Source of the DNA: JBGPIT01 sp041485125
Lineage (GTDB): Bacteria > Desulfobacterota > Binatia > UTPRO1
Direction of reading: 5' to 3'
NCBI GenBank assembly: GCA_041485125.1
Contig: JBGPIT010000132.1
Location: 1-11,628, forward strand
DNA length: 11,628 nucleotides
Position numbers and translations under genes: made by a program. Shown here one piece after another: positions 1 through 7,773 of this stretch. The notes beneath the pieces were generated by a model. That model was not told the DNA's origin and searched no databases. It saw nothing but the letters and a program-made list of their open reading frames with translations. Positions within the stretch are counted from its first letter, which is position 1. Each line of letters opens with the position of its first letter.

Positions 1-330
1 CCGGCCGAGCTCGTCGGCTCGGCCCGCATGCGCGACACGCTCGAGGCGCTGCGCGATCACTACGACTTCCTGGTCATCGACTCGCCGCCGGTCCTGCCGG
101 TCACCGACGCGGTCGTGCTCTCGCGCGAGGCCGACGGCGTGTTGATGGTCGTGAAGGGCCACGACACGCCACGCGAGCTCATCAAGCGCGCGCGCGACCA
201 GCTGATGCAGGCCAACGCGCATCTCCTCGGCGCGGTCGTCAACAACGTCGATATGGGCTGGGGCGACCTCTACTTCTACAACCGTTACTACGGGTACTAC
301 CGCCACGCGGCGGAGGAGCACGCGTCATGA
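1..330 (+). CDS. BY-type tyrosine kinase / polysaccharide co-polymerase, C-terminal part
   Basis: This is the 3' end of a gene that starts before the window; the reading frame is open from base 1, so the ATG at 28 is internal. The visible 109 residues contain the Walker B-like strand FLVIDSPP (bases 67-90), where the Asp would coordinate Mg-ATP, then a Rossmann-like strand GVLMVVKG and the segment GAVVNNVD. The protein ends in a tyrosine-rich tail, YFYNRYYGYY, followed by RHAAEEHAS. Clustered C-terminal tyrosines are the autophosphorylation sites of bacterial tyrosine kinases of the Wzc/CpsD/ExoP class, which control chain length and export of capsule or exopolysaccharide at the inner membrane. 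Whether it is a separate kinase or fused to a Wzz transmembrane domain cannot be seen. The stop overlaps the next start by four bases (ATGA). Confidence 0.93.
   Translation, partial: PAELVGSARMRDTLEALRDHYDFLVIDSPPVLPVTDAVVLSREADGVLMVVKGHDTPRELIKRARDQLMQANAHLLGAVVNNVDMGWGDLYFYNRYYGYYRHAAEEHAS
312..318 (+). promoter_or_regulatory. Ribosome binding site of the O-antigen ligase-type gene
   Basis: GGAGGAG lies eight bases before the ATG at 327, inside the end of the kinase gene. It is the strongest Shine-Dalgarno match in the window and supports the 327 start and translational coupling through the ATGA overlap. Confidence 0.75.
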
Positions 331-2969
331 GGCGTCTCGACCGCTGGGTGCTGGGCGCGCTGCAAGCGCTCGTCGTCGCGGTGCCGCTTCTGGTCGGCGG
401 CCGCTCCGACTGGACGCTGTCGCTCGCGCTGCCCGTCGTGCTGGTGCTGCTCGCGATCACGCTACGCGAGCGCATGCGTCGCGACGGCGCGCCGCGCGCG
501 CCCGGACTCTTCGCGCTCGCCGCCTTCGTCCTGGTGGCGCTCGCGACGACGGTGCCGCTGCCGCCGGGACTGCTGGAGCAGCTCTCGCCGGCGACGGCGC
601 GTCTCTACGGCGCGACGCTCCCCGGCTGGCCCGCTGGCGGCGAGTGGTCGGTCGCGCGCGCGCTCGCGATCGATCCCTACGGCGTCTGGACCGAGCTCTG
701 CCGCTTCGCGATCGCCTTCGGTACTTTCGCGGTGATCGTCGCCTACCCGTGGGAGTCGGAGACGATGGAGGAGAGGCCGCGCACGTTCGTCTTCGAGCGC
801 CTGCTCCTGACCTTGATCGGCGCCAGCGTCCTCTTCTCGCTGCTGGCGCTCGTCCAGGACGTCGCCGGCAACGGCTACGTGCTGTGGGTGACGAGCGCCG
901 AGCCGGCGAACCCGAGCCGCGTCTCCGGCCCATTCGTCAATCCGAACCATCTCGCGGCGTGGCTCGAGATGGTGATCCCGCTCTCACTCGGCTACACCGT
1001 CGCGCTCACCGCGCGTCTCGGCCGTCGCCTCGCCGGCGCCGCCGACACCGGACGTCGCATGGGCGTGCGGGCGCGACGCGCCTGGATGGCGGCGCTGATC
1101 GCGAACCAGCGCCGGCTCTGGCCGCCGGTGATGGGTCTCGCCGCGCTCATGATCGCGCTCATCACGCATGCAGCGACGGGCTCGCGCGGCGGGCGCGCGG
1201 CCTTGCTCGTCGGCCTCGCGATCGCGGTGACGGGCGCGACGCTCGGCAGCCGGCGGCAGAGCGGCGAGCGCAGCGTGTGGGCGCGCTGGGCGCCGGCGGG
1301 GATCGGCGTCGCGCTCGTGGTGATGAGCCTCGCGTCGCTCCTCATGTGGGCCTCCGCCGACAACCAGAGCGGCAGTGCCGCGATCGCTGACGGCGTCGAC
1401 GTCAGCCTCGGCAGCCGCCTCGCGGTCGCCCGCGAGGGCCGCGGCATCGTGCGCGACTTCCCGCTCTTCGGTACCGGCCTCGGCTCGTGGCTGCACGCCT
1501 ACCGGCCGTACCAAGCCCCGCCCGTCGAAGGCGGGATCTGGGACCACGCGCACGACGATTACCTCGAGCTGCTCACCGACGGTGGCGTCGTCGGCGCGCT
1601 CTGCGTCGTGCTCTTCATGGTCGCGGTCGCGAACGCCGCCCGCCGCAAACGCGCCAAGCCCTCGAACGAGCGCGCGCTCACGACCCGCGGCGAGTCCGAG
1701 CACCGGCACCACGGCGGCGAGATGCGCCCGCCCGGGTTCGAGCGTGCCGAATGGCAAGCCGCGCTGAAAGAGATTCCGTATCTGCGTTGGGGCCTCGCCG
1801 GCGGCGTCGCCGCGATCCTGGTGCACAGCTTCGTCGACTTCGGCCTGCGCATGCCGGCCAATCTCCTGTTGCTCATGGTGATCCTCGCGTTGCTCGTCCT
1901 GCGCGGCCGGCCGCCGGTAACGGGTCGCGCGCCGGCGTTGGGCGTGTTGGCCGCGCTCCTCGTCGTCGCTGCCGTGCCGCTTCTCGCCAACGCGGTGCTG
2001 AAGGCGACCGGCCGCCAGCCGCTGTCGCCGACCGACGCCCTCGAGATCGCCGACTTGAAGCTCGGCGAGGAAGGCGACGTTGCGCGCGGCGCCTCGATCG
2101 CGCTCGTCCGCCACGCCCTCGACTGGTCGCCCGCCGATCGCTCCGCGCACGAGCAGCTCGCCAGCGCCCTCGGTCCGGGTCGCGACGGCGACGATGCGCT
2201 CCGCCGCGCGATCGCGCTGAGCCCCTGGGCGCCGGAGGTCCGGGACGCGCTCGCGCTCCGTCTGTGGGACCATGGCAAGCGCGCCGAGGCCGAAGCGGAG
2301 ATCGAGGAGTCGATCTACCGCTTTCCGTACCTCGTCTCGCACGCCTATCTCAGCCCCGAGGGCGCCGAGCTCACGCCGCGCAACACCGCGCAGATGATCC
2401 GCGCCCTCGCCGACGGCGACACCATGACCGTCCGCTTGAGCGCCCTCGACGACGACATGGCGGCCGCGATCGAGCGCGGCCTGCAGCGCGCTCTCGACCG
2501 CATCGAAGGCGGCGAGGAACGCGTCACCATCGTCGACGACCTGGTCACCTTGATGGAGGTGCGCGGGCGCTTCGCCGAGGCCGCCGCGGTGCTGAACGAG
2601 GAGGGCGACCGCTCGGCCGAGGGCGGCACGTACTACGCCCGCGCCGCCAAGGACTATCTGAAGGCGAAAGACGAGGGCAGCGCCGAGCGCGCGCTCTTGG
2701 CCGCGCTCGAGCGGACGCCCGAGCAAGGCGACCTCTACCGCGACCTCGCCGTGCGCATCTACGCCGAGCGCGGTGACTTCGACACCGCCGACACCGTACT
2801 CGAAGCCGGCGAGCGCAACGCCGTCAACATGATGCCGGTCTACCGCGGCACGACCGAGGTGCTCACGCGCCGCGAGGCCGCACGCAGCGCCGACGTCGTC
2901 GGTCCGGTCGCGCCGCGGCACGCGGTCGCGAGCGACACCGATGACGACGGGGAGGACGAGCTGCCGTGA
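327..2969 (+). CDS. O-antigen ligase-family membrane protein with C-terminal TPR-like domain
   Basis: An 880-residue protein. Residues about 1-555 form roughly 12 membrane segments. Family marks of the O-antigen ligase/Wzy_C superfamily are visible: SGPFVNPNHLAAWLEM (200-215) before a membrane helix, TGSRGGR (284-290), and the large external loop with FGTGLGSW (381-388) and WDHAHDDYLELL (405-416), whose His and acidic residues correspond to the conserved ligase loop. Residues about 565-850 are soluble, Ala/Arg/Glu-rich paired helices resembling TPR repeats (for example 590-660 and 740-830), and the protein ends in an acidic tail (DTDDDGEDE). WaaL-type members transfer undecaprenyl-linked glycan to an acceptor; others polymerise or transfer to protein. 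Acceptor and substrate are not deducible. A charged loop with an HRHH run (437-480) separates two membrane segments. It is translationally coupled to the kinase gene. Confidence 0.88.
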   Translation: MRRLDRWVLGALQALVVAVPLLVGGRSDWTLSLALPVVLVLLAITLRERMRRDGAPRAPGLFALAAFVLVALATTVPLPPGLLEQLSPATARLYGATLPGWPAGGEWSVARALAIDPYGVWTELCRFAIAFGTFAVIVAYPWESETMEERPRTFVFERLLLTLIGASVLFSLLALVQDVAGNGYVLWVTSAEPANPSRVSGPFVNPNHLAAWLEMVIPLSLGYTVALTARLGRRLAGAADTGRRMGVRARRAWMAALIANQRRLWPPVMGLAALMIALITHAATGSRGGRAALLVGLAIAVTGATLGSRRQSGERSVWARWAPAGIGVALVVMSLASLLMWASADNQSGSAAIADGVDVSLGSRLAVAREGRGIVRDFPLFGTGLGSWLHAYRPYQAPPVEGGIWDHAHDDYLELLTDGGVVGALCVVLFMVAVANAARRKRAKPSNERALTTRGESEHRHHGGEMRPPGFERAEWQAALKEIPYLRWGLAGGVAAILVHSFVDFGLRMPANLLLLMVILALLVLRGRPPVTGRAPALGVLAALLVVAAVPLLANAVLKATGRQPLSPTDALEIADLKLGEEGDVARGASIALVRHALDWSPADRSAHEQLASALGPGRDGDDALRRAIALSPWAPEVRDALALRLWDHGKRAEAEAEIEESIYRFPYLVSHAYLSPEGAELTPRNTAQMIRALADGDTMTVRLSALDDDMAAAIERGLQRALDRIEGGEERVTIVDDLVTLMEVRGRFAEAAAVLNEEGDRSAEGGTYYARAAKDYLKAKDEGSAERALLAALERTPEQGDLYRDLAVRIYAERGDFDTADTVLEAGERNAVNMMPVYRGTTEVLTRREAARSADVVGPVAPRHAVASDTDDDGEDELP

Positions 2970-2971
2970 CG

Positions 2972-2984
2972 GTGGCATGGCCAC
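2972..2984 (+). other. Small inverted repeat in the intergenic gap
   Basis: GTGGC, a three-base loop ATG, then GCCAC lie three bases after the ligase-type stop, in the 60-base gap 2970-3029. The possible five-pair stem has no T-run after it, so it is not a convincing intrinsic terminator. The rest of the gap holds no recognisable promoter or gene. Confidence 0.25.
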
Positions 2985-3029
2985 TTGGTCGCAGCGAGCA
3001 CGCACGCGAGTCGGCTCGGACGGTGAGGC

Positions 3030-4523
3030 GTGCGCGTCGCTAGCCCCAGTCCGGTGACGGCCGCACGCCGCACGGTGCCGACGATGCCCGAGGCGGCGGC
3101 CGGCGTGGTGCTCGCCGCGCTCGGGCTCTGCGGGCTCGCCTACGCGGTCCCGACCTTGTCTCTCGCGCTGATCGTCGCGGTCGCGCTGCTGATCGTCTCC
3201 TTCGCGATCCGGCGGCCCTTGCGTCTCACCCTCGCGGACGTGTGGACGTTCGGGTTCGTCTATCTCTTCTTGAGCGAGCTCGCGCTCTCCCGCGACGGCG
3301 TCGAGCTGCTGTTCGGAGCGGACGTGACGAACGAGGCCGAGGCGTTCATCGTCGCCGCGTTCGGATTCTCGCTGCTCGGCTACGCGTTCGTGGTCGAGCG
3401 CGGCCGGCAGCATTGGAGCACGCCGGCGCCACCGCGTACCGCGGCGACACGCGTGCTGCCGGCGCGCCAGATCCAGCTGCCCGTGCCGCTCGCGCTCGTC
3501 ACCGGGTTGATGTCGATCACCGTCGTGCTGGCGATCTTCTTCGCGCTGAATCCATCGCAGCTGCTCGACGCCAGGTACGCGCGCGACTTCTCGTCGGGTC
3601 CGCTGCTGCTCGCGATCGTGGCGCTCATGATCGTGCAGTGTGTCGCGGCCGCGTATTGCGCCTCGCGCTACAACTACTCGAGCCCGCTGACGCTCGCGTT
3701 CATCGCCGTCTCCGGCCTGTCGCTGGTCGCGCTCTACGCGATGGGCACACGCTACTTCCTCGGCTACGCGCTCACCGGGATCCTCTTCTACGCGGTGAAC
3801 CCGCTGCAGGAGCTCACCCGACGGCGCGCCGCGATCTTCGTCGCCGGAGTGCTCGCGCTGGCCGCGATGCAAGCGGGCATGCGCGCATCCCGCACCGTCG
3901 GCCTCGCGGACCTCAGCCTCGGGGACTTCGCCGACCGCATGGCGTTGCCGGAGAGCTACCTCAGCAGCGAGGGCATGCTGCGGATCAACGCCTGGGTTCA
4001 CGAGAAACGCGCGTACGAGCTGCCCAACCGTCCGTTCTCGAACGGCTTCACCTTCTACTGGTGGGTGCCGCGATCGCTCTGGCCGGACAAGCCGACCATG
4101 GACGGCAACTGGCTCCTCTACGAGGTCATGGACGAGACCGGCTTCCGCGAGGGCCACAGCGTCGCCGGCAGCTTCGCGATGCCCGCGCTCCTCGACTTCG
4201 GCCCCTACCTCGGAAGCCTCTTCGCGGTGATGTACGGCGCGCTCCTCGCAGCGCTCGAGCTCTACGCGCTCCGTCACGGCGAGCGCCGCGACCCGTACTC
4301 GCCGATCACCGCCCTGCTGCCGTTCGGCGTCTTCTTCATGGTGCGCTCGCTGCAGACGAGCGTGATCTTTCTCACCGTGTGCACGCTCATGCTCCTGCCG
4401 TTCATGCTGGTCGCGGCGCGCGGCGCGCCGGGGCGTGCGGCTGCGGTGCGGGTGCGAACGACGACACCGATGCGCCTCCGGTCGAGCGCTGCCGCGCGCG
4501 TCGTCGCGACGGGAGAGCGGTGA
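3030..4523 (+). CDS. Wzy-like oligosaccharide repeat unit polymerase
   Basis: A 497-residue integral membrane protein with about ten hydrophobic segments (for example 22-60, 72-84, 105-122, 151-172, 190-210, 219-236, 243-255, 267-280, 391-412, 426-465). Between the last groups is a large loop, about 285-390, containing WWVPRSLWPDKP (344-355) and GHSVAGSFAMP (375-385). This arrangement and the PR.LWPDKP motif are typical of O-antigen/exopolysaccharide polymerases, which join undecaprenyl-PP-linked repeats on the periplasmic face. The tail after residue 465 is Arg-rich and probably cytoplasmic. The start is uncertain: an in-frame TGA at 3024 makes GTG 3030 the earliest possible start, but GGTGAGG at 3022-3028 is too close to serve it. 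ATG 3084, just before the first membrane segment, is a good alternative. The stop overlaps the next start (TGATG). Sequence-based naming of Wzy proteins is always loose. Confidence 0.82.
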   Translation: MRVASPSPVTAARRTVPTMPEAAAGVVLAALGLCGLAYAVPTLSLALIVAVALLIVSFAIRRPLRLTLADVWTFGFVYLFLSELALSRDGVELLFGADVTNEAEAFIVAAFGFSLLGYAFVVERGRQHWSTPAPPRTAATRVLPARQIQLPVPLALVTGLMSITVVLAIFFALNPSQLLDARYARDFSSGPLLLAIVALMIVQCVAAAYCASRYNYSSPLTLAFIAVSGLSLVALYAMGTRYFLGYALTGILFYAVNPLQELTRRRAAIFVAGVLALAAMQAGMRASRTVGLADLSLGDFADRMALPESYLSSEGMLRINAWVHEKRAYELPNRPFSNGFTFYWWVPRSLWPDKPTMDGNWLLYEVMDETGFREGHSVAGSFAMPALLDFGPYLGSLFAVMYGALLAALELYALRHGERRDPYSPITALLPFGVFFMVRSLQTSVIFLTVCTLMLLPFMLVAARGAPGRAAAVRVRTTTPMRLRSSAAARVVATGER

Positions 4524-5629
4524 TGCGCGTCGCCGTCGAAGCGACCAGCGCGGCGCCCGGAGGTGGGCTGAGCTTTCTCCGCCACGCGCTCCCCGCCGTC
4601 GCCGCCGCCCTGCCGTCGGCGTCGTTCGACGTCTTCGTCGGACCGGCCGCGTCGCGCGAGACCTTCGGCGCCCACACGCGAACGATCGAGACCGGGCCGT
4701 TCAAGGGCTGGGCGCATCGCATCGCCTGGGTGCAGCGGACGTTTCCCCGCCTCGCCCGCGACTACGACGTCGTCTTGGCGACGGGAAACTTCGCGCCCCT
4801 CGGCTGCGCGCGGAAGACCGTCCTCTACGTGCAGAACGCGCACGTGCTGCCGCAGCAGGCGTGGCGGCACGAGTACTTCACCCCGAAGCGCGTCCTGCAA
4901 CGCCTCCTCGGCCGCCTGAGCATCCGCAACGTCGGCGCGCTCTTCTTCATCTCGGACGCGGTGAAGCGTTGGGGTCGCCCGTTCTGGCGCGGCCGCTCGA
5001 TCGAGCCCGGCGTCGCCCATCCCGGCGTGACGCTCGGCGAGCGCGTCGACCACGTCGCGGGCCCGGGCCGCGACGTGATTGCGGTCGGCAACATCGTCCC
5101 GCACAAGCAGCTCGATCGCACCGTCCGGATCGCAGCCGGCGTCGCGCGCGCCCTCGGCCCGGTACGCTTGCGCATCGCCGGCGGCGAGACCACACCCGGC
5201 GCGCGCGCCCGTCTCGAGGAGATCGCGCGCCGCGAGGGCATCGGCTCGCACGTCGACTTTCTCGGCTTCGTCGAGGCCGGCGCGCTCGGCCGCCTGTACG
5301 CGACGCACGCCTGCTACCTGAGCAACTCGGCACTCGAGGCCTTCCCCTTGCCGCCGCTCGAGGCGCTCGCGGCCGGCCTCGCGGTCGCGGTGCCCGACAG
5401 CGATCCGTTTCGCGAGGTCTGCGGCGACGCGGCCGACTATTTCGCCGCCGACGACGAGGCCGCCGCGGTCGCGGCGGTGTGCCGGATTCTCACCAGCAGC
5501 GACGGCGACGACGATCGCAGCGCCCGCGCGCGCGCGCGGGCGGGCCGCTTCTCGTGGAGCCGGTTCGGCGCGCTGGTCTCGGGCGCGATCGCGACGACCG
5601 CGGACGGCGCGGGGAGTGGCGCGCGATGA
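4523..5629 (+). CDS. GT4-type family 1 glycosyltransferase
   Basis: A 368-residue GT-B fold glycosyltransferase. The N-terminal half begins MRVAVEATSAAPGGGLSFLR, with the glycine-rich loop (13-15) usual for acceptor-side GT4 domains, and contains YVQNAHVL (102-109) and FFISDAVK (141-148). The C-terminal donor domain begins around VGNIVPHKQLD (188-198), followed by LRIAGGE (216-222), VDFLGFV (244-250) and the E-x7-E motif: Glu272 and Glu280 in LEAFPLPPLEALAAG. It should transfer one sugar from a nucleotide donor to the lipid-linked repeat on the cytoplasmic side; donor and linkage cannot be told from sequence. The start at 4523 is chosen because GGGAGAG at 4511-4517 sits five bases upstream and the TGATG junction matches the other couplings; reading further upstream would only run inside the polymerase gene in another frame. 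The C-terminal region has an Arg-Ala repeat encoded by a CG palindrome. Confidence 0.9.
   Translation: MRVAVEATSAAPGGGLSFLRHALPAVAAALPSASFDVFVGPAASRETFGAHTRTIETGPFKGWAHRIAWVQRTFPRLARDYDVVLATGNFAPLGCARKTVLYVQNAHVLPQQAWRHEYFTPKRVLQRLLGRLSIRNVGALFFISDAVKRWGRPFWRGRSIEPGVAHPGVTLGERVDHVAGPGRDVIAVGNIVPHKQLDRTVRIAAGVARALGPVRLRIAGGETTPGARARLEEIARREGIGSHVDFLGFVEAGALGRLYATHACYLSNSALEAFPLPPLEALAAGLAVAVPDSDPFREVCGDAADYFAADDEAAAVAAVCRILTSSDGDDDRSARARARAGRFSWSRFGALVSGAIATTADGAGSGAR
5521..5542. repeat. 22-bp perfect palindrome with alternating CG core
   Basis: The two 11-base halves are exact reverse complements: CGCCCGCGCGC followed by GCGCGCGGGCG. The centre is an uninterrupted alternating C/G run of about 14 bases. 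It lies inside the glycosyltransferase gene and encodes an Arg-Ala repeat near residues 334-341. Such tracts can form hairpins or Z-DNA, but in this GC-rich coding sequence chance is also plausible. Confidence 0.6.
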
Positions 5630-7773
5630 AAGCGGTCTTGCGCGACGGCCAGAGCCCGATGCCGCGCATCGAGGACGTGCCGCGACCGGCGCCGCAGCCG
5701 GGTCACGTCCTGGTGCGGACGTGCGCGTCGCTGGTGAGCGGTGGCACCGAGCGCGCGGTGGCCGAGTTCGCCGGGCTGTCGCTCGCCGCGAAGGCGATGC
5801 GCCGTCCGGATCTCGTCCATCAAGTCGTGGAGAAGGTCCGGCGCGACGGGCTTTGGGAAGCGCAAGCGGCGATACGCTCGCGTCTCAGCGTCCGCGAGGC
5901 GCTCGGCTACAGCTGTGCGGGCGTCGTGCAGCACGACGGCACCGGTCGCTACGCCGTCGGCGCGCTGGTCGCGTGCGCGGGCGGCGGCTACGCCAACCAC
6001 GCCGAGTACAACCTCGTGCCGCGGAACCTGGTGGCGGCGGTTCCTGCCGGCGTCCCCGCCGAGCACGCCGCCTTCGCGACGGTCGGCGCGGTCGCGCTCC
6101 ACGCCGTGCGTCTCACCCACTGCACGCTCGGTGAGACGACGGTCGTGATCGGTCTCGGCCTGCTCGGTCAGCTCGCGGTCCAGCTCCTCAAGGCGGCGGG
6201 GTGCGCGGTGATCGGCTTCGATCCGAGCGAGGCGCGCTGCGCGCTCGCGCGCGAGCTCGGCTGCGACTTCGCCGGCAGCGACCAGGCCGTCTTCGCGACC
6301 GAAGTGTCGAGCCGCACGCGCACGCGAGGCGCCGACGCCGTGCTGCTCGCCGCCGCCTCCAAGGACAGCGCGCCGCTCGACCTCGCGACCGCCGTCGCCC
6401 GCGGACGGGCGCGCGTCGTCGCGCTCGGCGACACCGGCCTCGAGGTCGACCGGCGCGGCTTCTACGAGAAGGAGCTCGAGCTGGTCGTGTCGCGCTCGTA
6501 CGGACCGGGCCGCTACGACCGCGAGTACGAGGAAAAGGGGCTCGACTATCCGCATGAGTACGTGCGCTGGACGGAGCAGCGGAACGTCGAGGGCTTCCTC
6601 GACTTGGCGCCGCAGCTGCACCTCGAGCGCCTGATCACGCACCGCTTCCCGATCGCCGAGGCCGCCGAGGCCTACAAGATCCTGCTCGGCGAGCGGCAGG
6701 AGCCCTACCTCGCGATCCTCCTCGAGTATCCGGACACGCCGATCGACGAGATCCCGCAGGCGCCCGCTCCGCCGGTCGCGCGCGCCTGCATCGCCGGCGA
6801 GATCGGCGTCAGCCTGATCGGCGCCGGCAACTACGCGCGCGCGACGTTGCTGCCTGCGCTCGCGAAGGTGAGCGGCATCCGCAAGCACGCGGTGGTGAGC
6901 GCGCGCGGGATCAGCGCCAAGGACGCGCAGGCGCGCTTCGGCTTCGAGACCTGCTCGAGCGACGTCGAGGACGCGCTCGCCGCATCCTCCAACCTGGTCC
7001 TGATCGCGACCCGTCACGGCGAGCACGCGCGTCTGGTGCAGCTCGGGCTCGAGCGCGGCAAGGCCGTCTTCGTCGAGAAGCCGCTCTGCGTCTCCGAGGA
7101 GGAGCTCGCGACGATCACGGCAGCGTACGAGAGCCGCGGTCCGAGCGCGTTTCTGATGGTCGGCTACAATCGCCGCTTCGCGCCGCTCGCCGTCGAGCTG
7201 AAGCGATTCTTGGAGAACGTCGCGCGGCCCTTGGTGCTCACCTATCGGGTGAACGCGGGATCGCTGGCGAAGGGCAGCTGGCTTCTCGACGGCGCGGAAG
7301 GGTCGGGACGGATCGTCGGCGAGGCCTGCCACTTCGTCGACCTGATGGCGCACCTCGCCGGCGAGCTTCCCCGTCGCGTGTACGCGACGGCGCCGACGCG
7401 CGCCGGCGTGCACCCGAATCCGGAGACCGTCGTCGCGACGATACACCTCGACGGCGGCTCGGTCGCGAGCCTCGTCTACTCGGCGGACGGCGACACAGCC
7501 CATCCGAAGGAGCGCCTCGAGATCCTCGGCGGCGAGGCGGTCGCCGTGCTCGACGACTTCCGCTCGCTCGAGCTGGTGAAGAACGGCCGTTCGCGCCGCG
7601 TTCGTCCGATGCGCCGCGACAAGGGCCACCACGCCGAGCTCGAGGCGGTGGTGCGCGCGGTGCGTGAGGGCACGCCCGCGCCGATTCCATACGGCGAGAT
7701 CGCGGCGGGCATGCGCGCGACGTTCGCGATCGTCGAGAGCGTCCGGTCCGGCGCGCCGGTGAGCCTGCCATGA
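5626..7773 (+). CDS. Bi-domain oxidoreductase: MDR-type dehydrogenase fused to Gfo/Idh/MocA oxidoreductase
   Basis: A 715-residue fusion. Residues 1-368 resemble medium-chain dehydrogenases: a GroES-like start, LVSGGTER (36-43), ALGYSCAGVV (92-101), then the nucleotide fold VVIGLGLLGQLAVQLLKAAG (173-192) with GxGxxG and Asp199 after the second strand. The usual catalytic zinc ligands are not apparent: no GHE motif and no Cys-x-x-Asp/Ser-x-His pattern. After a Pro-rich linker (about 370-386), residues 393-715 are Gfo/Idh/MocA-like: GAGNYARATLLPAL (399-412), VFVEKPLC (481-488) with the family's EKP motif, VGYNRRFAPL (512-521) and GEACHFVDLMAHL (565-577), whose His is the likely catalytic-site residue. 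Both halves should bind NAD(P); the substrate is probably a sugar or sugar nucleotide, but this is inference. This fused architecture is known in polysaccharide loci without, as far as I recall, a settled function. GGGGAG at 5611-5616 supports ATG 5626, overlapping the previous stop (ATGA). Confidence 0.88.
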   Translation: MKAVLRDGQSPMPRIEDVPRPAPQPGHVLVRTCASLVSGGTERAVAEFAGLSLAAKAMRRPDLVHQVVEKVRRDGLWEAQAAIRSRLSVREALGYSCAGVVQHDGTGRYAVGALVACAGGGYANHAEYNLVPRNLVAAVPAGVPAEHAAFATVGAVALHAVRLTHCTLGETTVVIGLGLLGQLAVQLLKAAGCAVIGFDPSEARCALARELGCDFAGSDQAVFATEVSSRTRTRGADAVLLAAASKDSAPLDLATAVARGRARVVALGDTGLEVDRRGFYEKELELVVSRSYGPGRYDREYEEKGLDYPHEYVRWTEQRNVEGFLDLAPQLHLERLITHRFPIAEAAEAYKILLGERQEPYLAILLEYPDTPIDEIPQAPAPPVARACIAGEIGVSLIGAGNYARATLLPALAKVSGIRKHAVVSARGISAKDAQARFGFETCSSDVEDALAASSNLVLIATRHGEHARLVQLGLERGKAVFVEKPLCVSEEELATITAAYESRGPSAFLMVGYNRRFAPLAVELKRFLENVARPLVLTYRVNAGSLAKGSWLLDGAEGSGRIVGEACHFVDLMAHLAGELPRRVYATAPTRAGVHPNPETVVATIHLDGGSVASLVYSADGDTAHPKERLEILGGEAVAVLDDFRSLELVKNGRSRRVRPMRRDKGHHAELEAVVRAVREGTPAPIPYGEIAAGMRATFAIVESVRSGAPVSLP
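7758..7763 (+). promoter_or_regulatory. Ribosome binding site deciding the UDP-GlcNAc 2-epimerase start
   Basis: GGTGAG lies six bases before ATG 7770 and matches part of the anti-Shine-Dalgarno complement. A second candidate, AGAGG at 7773-7777, would serve ATG 7785, but that start would cut the first beta strand short, so 7770 is preferred. Confidence 0.6.

Noticed and set aside
2972..2984. Intrinsic terminator after the ligase-type gene
   Set aside because: Only a five-pair stem and no T-run follows; all genes continue in the same direction with coupling, so termination here is not supported.
984..4277. A 1097-codon open frame on the - strand opposite the ligase-type and polymerase genes
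   Set aside because: It lies antisense to two well-supported genes. Its translation is an Arg/Glu/Ala/His-rich string without domain-like motifs, as expected when GC-rich third positions remove stops from the opposite frame.
3242..4522. A long in-frame extension upstream of the GT4 gene at 4523
   Set aside because: The extension overlaps the polymerase in another frame and translates to an Arg-rich shadow; protein-like sequence begins exactly at MRVAVEATSA.
4435..5625. A long in-frame extension upstream of the bi-domain oxidoreductase
   Set aside because: It is Arg-rich shadow sequence over the glycosyltransferase; the dehydrogenase fold starts at ATG 5626 with a good ribosome site.
5437..7632. 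A 731-codon open frame on the - strand opposite the bi-domain oxidoreductase
   Set aside because: Same explanation: low-complexity Arg/Ala/Asp/Leu-rich composition, no recognisable motif, and full overlap with a motif-rich gene on the + strand.
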